The translations under genes and the position numbers were made by a program. From Candidatus Omnitrophota bacterium (GTDB taxonomy: Bacteria; Omnitrophota; Gorgyraeia; Gygaellales; Profunditerraquicolaceae), in NCBI GenBank assembly GCA_903882345.1, contig CAIRWO010000150.1:1-8437 (forward strand): a DNA stretch of 8,437 nt, written 5' to 3'. The first letter of the stretch is position 1, and every line of letters starts with the position of its first letter. The notes under the pieces are model-generated. The model did not search any database. It worked only from the letters and a program-made list of their open reading frames with translations, and was not told the DNA's origin. Positions 5,569-8,437 of this stretch are shown in pieces.

Positions 5569-7233
5569 ATGTTTGTCTTTCATTGGTTTATCATCCAGCT
5601 AGAGATCCTCAGGAATTTATTTAAAGAAAATAAGAAAGAGTTTTTCTTTAGGGATCTTTGGCATATGCTGATCATCCTATTCGGACTGGCGTTATTATAT
5701 ATTTTTCTTATTTCCATGTTCCATTTTATCCAGGTAAAAAATATGCCTGCCTTTGATTTTGCCATTATCTTTTTTTCCTTTACTTTATTAGTATTGATAC
5801 CCTTAGTCTTTTATAGCGCGGTTGTCTGCAGCCTGTCTTTTTTCTTTCAAAAAGAAGAAAACTATTTTTATTTTTCCCTGCCTGTTAACAGGGTATCTGT
5901 TTTTAGCGTAAAATTCATCCAGACATATATTCATACGGCCTGGATGGGGTTTTTGGGGCTTATGGCTTTTTTAGCCGCTGTGCAGCATTATTTTAGGACT
6001 ACCCCTTTAATTTATCTTACGGGAAGCGTTAGTTTTCTGATCTTTCTTTTGATCCCTGTATGCCTGGCGGCGATCTTGGTAATGGTTGTTTCCCGTTTTT
6101 TTCCTTTTGCGCAGGTAAAGGGCATGCTCACCGTTATCGGCCTTTTTGTAGGTAGCGTCCTGGTTTCCGCTATCCGGCTGATGCAGCCGGAAAGGCTGGT
6201 TACCGCGGAAGGCAAAATGCAATTAGTGACCTGTGTCCAGAATTTACATAAACCCTGGATGACCATTTTTCCCAGTGAATGGGTAACTAACATTTTATTT
6301 GCCCAGATCCAAAAAGACACCGGCAGCATTATAGTCAACTTCTTAAGCCTTCTGGGGTTGGCATCGGTATTGGTAATTTTGGTTTATATCTGCGCCAAGC
6401 TTTTTTATGAAAAGGTTTGGGTGGACGCGACAGTAGTTTCTCTTTCTTCATCTAAGGCTTTCACATGGCAGGCGCTCCTCAATATCTTCCCCGTTTCTTT
6501 GCGCGTATTTATCCGGAAAGATTTATTGAGTTTTTACCGGGATACCATAGAAAAAGGTTCGCTCTCGATCCTTATTCCTTTGGGTTTTGTGTACTTTTAC
6601 AGCGTCTATCTGCTTAATCGGCAGCTGCACATAGTCCAGGAACCGATTTTTTCTTTTCTCTATATTTATCTTTTTAACTTTTTTTATTCTGCCGTAGTCA
6701 TTTCGGGCTTAAGCGGCCGCTGGGTATTCCCCAGCGTAAGCTCGGAGGGAAATAATTTCAGACTGATCAAGGGTTCCGCGACTTCCCTCAACGATTTCTT
6801 GAAAGCAAAATTTTTATTAGGTTTTATTCCCTTGCTGTTTTTAGGCGAAGTGCTTATCTGGGGGTCTCTCTTTATATTGGGCGTACACTTTCCGCTGGCG
6901 CTGATTTCCAGCCTGATTATGGCTGTATTGTGCTGGGGGATAACTTTAATCTGTCTGATTTTAGGGATGAAAGAAGCAGATTTTTCTATAAAAGAACCTT
7001 TGGATTTCGCCTTAAGTTATAAAGGTTTTCTCTGTTTAGCCTGTGAAGGTATCTTTACTGCCGTTATAATTGTTTTGGTCGGTATCCCCACCACGCTGTT
7101 TCTCATTAAGGAGTTTTCCGGCGCTTTCTTTGTTTCGTTGTTCATCAGCCTCCTTGTAACTTTTATCATCTTAAAAATATTGTACCGTTTGTATGCATCG
7201 AGCCTTGTTGAGCTTTCCAGAAAGGAAGTCTGA
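5569..7233 (+). CDS. Polytopic membrane protein, putative ABC exporter permease
   Basis: A 554-residue very hydrophobic protein with roughly 12 membrane segments. They are clearest near 31-56, 63-94, 148-175, 185-203, 252-280, 331-350, 357-382, 413-440, 441-468, 491-515 and 517-543. The arrangement suggests two halves of about six segments. Two cytoplasm-type stretches, RVFIRKDLLSFYRD (312-325) and the SSEGNNFRLIKGS region (391-403), resemble conserved parts of the putative ABC exporter group (ABC_tran_2, PF16949). There is no signal peptide or nucleotide-binding domain. Only four bases separate it from the ATPase stop and no Shine-Dalgarno is visible before ATG 5569, so translation probably depends on coupling to the ATPase. 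The two should form a transporter in the inner membrane. The substrate is unknown, and the family assignment is from memory of motif style. Confidence 0.82.
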   Translation: MFVFHWFIIQLEILRNLFKENKKEFFFRDLWHMLIILFGLALLYIFLISMFHFIQVKNMPAFDFAIIFFSFTLLVLIPLVFYSAVVCSLSFFFQKEENYFYFSLPVNRVSVFSVKFIQTYIHTAWMGFLGLMAFLAAVQHYFRTTPLIYLTGSVSFLIFLLIPVCLAAILVMVVSRFFPFAQVKGMLTVIGLFVGSVLVSAIRLMQPERLVTAEGKMQLVTCVQNLHKPWMTIFPSEWVTNILFAQIQKDTGSIIVNFLSLLGLASVLVILVYICAKLFYEKVWVDATVVSLSSSKAFTWQALLNIFPVSLRVFIRKDLLSFYRDTIEKGSLSILIPLGFVYFYSVYLLNRQLHIVQEPIFSFLYIYLFNFFYSAVVISGLSGRWVFPSVSSEGNNFRLIKGSATSLNDFLKAKFLLGFIPLLFLGEVLIWGSLFILGVHFPLALISSLIMAVLCWGITLICLILGMKEADFSIKEPLDFALSYKGFLCLACEGIFTAVIIVLVGIPTTLFLIKEFSGAFFVSLFISLLVTFIILKILYRLYASSLVELSRKEV

Positions 7234-7255
7234 GCTTCTTAGAGAGGAATGAAAT

Positions 7256-7750
7256 ATGGCAAATTTTTCTTTTGATATTGTTTCGGAAGTAGACCTGCAG
7301 GAAGTGGATAACGCGGTAAATCAGGCAAATAAAGAGCTGGCCCAGCGGTATGATTTTAAGAACAGCAAGTCCTCTATTGCCTACGACCGGAAAGAGAAAA
7401 AGATCACCCTGCTTGCGGATGACGATTATAAGCTAGCCGCCCTTACCGATATTTTGGCTACCCGCATGGCCAAAAGAAATATTTCTCTCAAATCGCTTAA
7501 ATTTAATGACCCGGAAAAGGCCTTTGAAGGCTATCTGCGTCAGGCAGTGGAAATATGCACGGGTATTGATAAGGAAAAGGCGAAAGAACTGGTGGGTATT
7601 ATAAAAGGGCTGGGTTTAAAAGTGCAAACTCAAATTGAAGGGGAAAAAATAAAGGTCAGTTCGCCGAAGAAGGACGAATTGCAGGCTGTGATCGCGCATC
7701 TCAAGGCATTGAATTTTTCCCTGCCGCTTGGTTTCTGCAATTATCGTTAA
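7256..7750 (+). CDS. yajQ: YajQ-family nucleotide-binding protein
   Basis: A small cytoplasmic protein of 164 residues, the normal length for the YajQ/DUF520 family. Members have been described as cyclic-di-GMP-binding effectors and as nucleotide/RNA-binding proteins. The N-terminal hallmark FDIVSEVDLQEVDNAV (6-21) is nearly identical to E. coli YajQ, followed by RYDFKN (31-36), the second-half motif LKVQTQIEGEKIKV (121-134), KDELQAVIA (139-147) and the end FCNYR (160-164). The fold should be two RRM-like halves. The start at 7256 has AGAGG at 7243-7247, 8 bases upstream. It lies 22 bases after the membrane-protein gene with no visible promoter between, so it is probably the third gene of the exporter operon. 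Whether it regulates that transporter is unknown; position alone is weak evidence. Confidence 0.95.
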   Translation: MANFSFDIVSEVDLQEVDNAVNQANKELAQRYDFKNSKSSIAYDRKEKKITLLADDDYKLAALTDILATRMAKRNISLKSLKFNDPEKAFEGYLRQAVEICTGIDKEKAKELVGIIKGLGLKVQTQIEGEKIKVSSPKKDELQAVIAHLKALNFSLPLGFCNYR

Positions 7751-7811
7751 TCGGATGTGGCCTGGCCGTATTTACAAGTCTTATTTTGTCTTCTCTCCGT
7801 GTCATAGGGGT

Positions 7812-7839
7812 TTGACTTCTTAGCTGTCCGTGATAAAAT
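7812..7839 (+). promoter_or_regulatory. Promoter of the TPR gene with extended -10
   Basis: TTGACT (7812-7817) and TAAAAT (7834-7839) are spaced by 16 bases, and a TG at 7831-7832 gives an extended -10. Transcription would start near 7846, directly in front of the ribosome binding site, so the leader would be only about 15 bases. Two copies of TCCGTG (7796-7801 and 7827-7832), 31 bases apart, flank the -35; they may be chance. Confidence 0.55.
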
Positions 7840-7846
7840 ATATTAG

Positions 7847-7853
7847 AAGGGGG
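7847..7853 (+). promoter_or_regulatory. Ribosome binding site that decides a TTG start
   Basis: AAGGGGG ends 7 bases before TTG 7861. The signal-peptide sequence begins immediately after that TTG and no in-frame ATG lies nearby, so the TTG is the likely start codon. Confidence 0.6.
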
Positions 7854-7860
7854 TCTTTGG

Positions 7861-8352
7861 TTGGGGAAAATAAACGCCTTAATCTCACTGATAGTATTGT
7901 TAGCTTTCACTAATCTTTTTGCTCAGGGTGCGGATGATACTCGCAGCCGGGAGATCTCAGAATATACCAAAAACATTAAGCTTAATCCAAAAGATGCCGG
8001 AGCCTACATTAACCGCGGGGATACCTATGTTGCAATGGCTAAATACGATCAAGCCATTTTAGATTACAGCAAAGCCATTGAGATAGACCCTAAGAATGCA
8101 GTAGCCTACACTAACCGCGGGAACGCTTATGCCGCAAAGGGCGACTATAACCAGTCTATTTCGGATTTAAGCGCAGCCATCAAACTCAACCCTAGCTTTG
8201 GCCCATCCTACAAGTACCGAGCAGCCGCTTATCTTTCAGCAAAACAATATGACAAAGCCTGGGATGATCTGCATGAGGCAGAGAAGCTCGGTACTAACAT
8301 TGATTCCAGTTTTTTTAATGAACTGATCAAGGCTTCAGGAAGGCAAAATTAA
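7861..8352 (+). CDS. Exported tetratricopeptide-repeat (TPR) protein
   Basis: A 163-residue protein that starts at TTG. Residues 1-21 look like a Sec signal peptide (MGK, hydrophobic core, LFA before QG), so the product is probably periplasmic. Three consecutive 34-residue TPR units follow, about 46-79 (AYINRGDTY...AIEIDPKN), 80-113 (AYTNRGNAY...AIKLNPSF) and 114-147 (YKYRAAAYL...AEKLGTNI), preceded by a partial helix ending in IKLNPKD (39-45). The repeats are similar at DNA level too, with GCCTACA-TAACCGCGGG recurring 102 bases apart at 8002 and 8104. A short tail of about 16 residues closes the protein. TPRs mediate protein-protein contacts, so a scaffold or accessory role is likely, but no partner is evident. 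The YajQ gene lies 110 bases upstream, and this gene has its own promoter. Confidence 0.88.
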   Translation: MGKINALISLIVLLAFTNLFAQGADDTRSREISEYTKNIKLNPKDAGAYINRGDTYVAMAKYDQAILDYSKAIEIDPKNAVAYTNRGNAYAAKGDYNQSISDLSAAIKLNPSFGPSYKYRAAAYLSAKQYDKAWDDLHEAEKLGTNIDSSFFNELIKASGRQN

Positions 8353-8363
8353 ATACGATAAAA

Positions 8364-8373
8364 AAGGAGGAGG
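8364..8373 (+). promoter_or_regulatory. Strong ribosome binding site of the gene at the right edge
   Basis: AAGGAGGAGG contains a near-perfect anti-16S match; its AAGGAGG part ends 9 bases before ATG 8380. It is the strongest Shine-Dalgarno in the window and supports a real gene continuing past the edge. Confidence 0.75.
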
Positions 8374-8379
8374 AAAAAG

Positions 8380-8437
8380 ATGAAAGTAAGGATTAAACAG
8401 GGATATCTAAGGAAAATAAGCGGTTTAATTTTATTGG
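8380..8437 (+). CDS. Start of an unidentified gene, truncated by the window edge
   Basis: Nineteen codons are visible from ATG 8380: MKVRIKQGYLRKISGLILL. The positively charged N-terminus followed by the beginning of a hydrophobic stretch suggests a signal peptide or membrane anchor, with an unusually long basic n-region. It starts 27 bases after the TPR gene with no promoter apparent between, so the two are probably co-transcribed. Too little is present to name a product. Confidence 0.6.
   Translation, partial: MKVRIKQGYLRKISGLILL

Noticed and set aside
6012..6338. 108-residue minus-strand frame inside the membrane protein gene
   Set aside because: The sense strand encodes continuous membrane segments; the antisense frame has low-complexity composition and no start signals.
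7757..7769. GGCC-rich stretch after yajQ as a terminator stem
   Set aside because: The GGCC units form a direct repeat with no room for a loop, and no T-run follows.

Overview
The window reads as an ordinary bacterial chromosome segment. All confident genes lie on the + strand, densely packed into about three transcription units. The organism is probably a diderm: the zinc-binding protein has a cleavable signal peptide without a lipobox cysteine, a YajQ-type protein is present, and two other small proteins carry Sec-type signal peptides. Base composition is moderate, with GTG and TTG starts next to ATG. An uncultivated lineage such as Omnitrophota or a deltaproteobacterium-like group would fit. 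This is an impression from gene style, not something the sequence proves.

Region 1 (1-3601). The window opens inside a sensor histidine kinase; the end of a probable PAS domain, the HisKA and the HATPase domains are visible. Six bases later comes a complete high-affinity zinc uptake operon: periplasmic binding protein (ZnuA type), ATPase (ZnuC type) and permease (ZnuB type), joined by 1-bp and 14-bp overlaps. A small exported protein of 84 residues follows, and its Shine-Dalgarno sequence overlaps the permease stop codon.

Region 2 (3602-4710). Just after the small gene lies a short remnant of a second histidine-kinase C-terminus. It is the most unexpected item in the window, because the zinc cassette is thereby flanked by two kinase 3' ends. 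Next come a perfect 8-bp inverted repeat overlapping the -35 element of a strong sigma70-type promoter, and an alpha/beta-hydrolase (esterase/lipase-like) gene that this promoter should drive.

Region 3 (4711-7750). An ABC-2/Ecs-like ATPase with a degenerate signature motif, a 554-residue polytopic membrane partner, and a YajQ-family nucleotide-binding protein are closely spaced (4 and 22 bp) and probably form one operon.

Region 4 (7751-8437). A promoter with an extended -10 precedes a TTG-started, exported TPR protein. The start of another gene, with a strong ribosome binding site, runs off the right edge.

I see no RNA gene, CRISPR array, insertion sequence or phage gene, and no convincing intrinsic terminator. 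No gene-free stretch exceeds 300 bases. The clearest leads are the kinase remnant, the operator-like palindrome, the uncharacterised exported protein of the zinc operon and the altered ABC signature. None of them by itself shows a new system.
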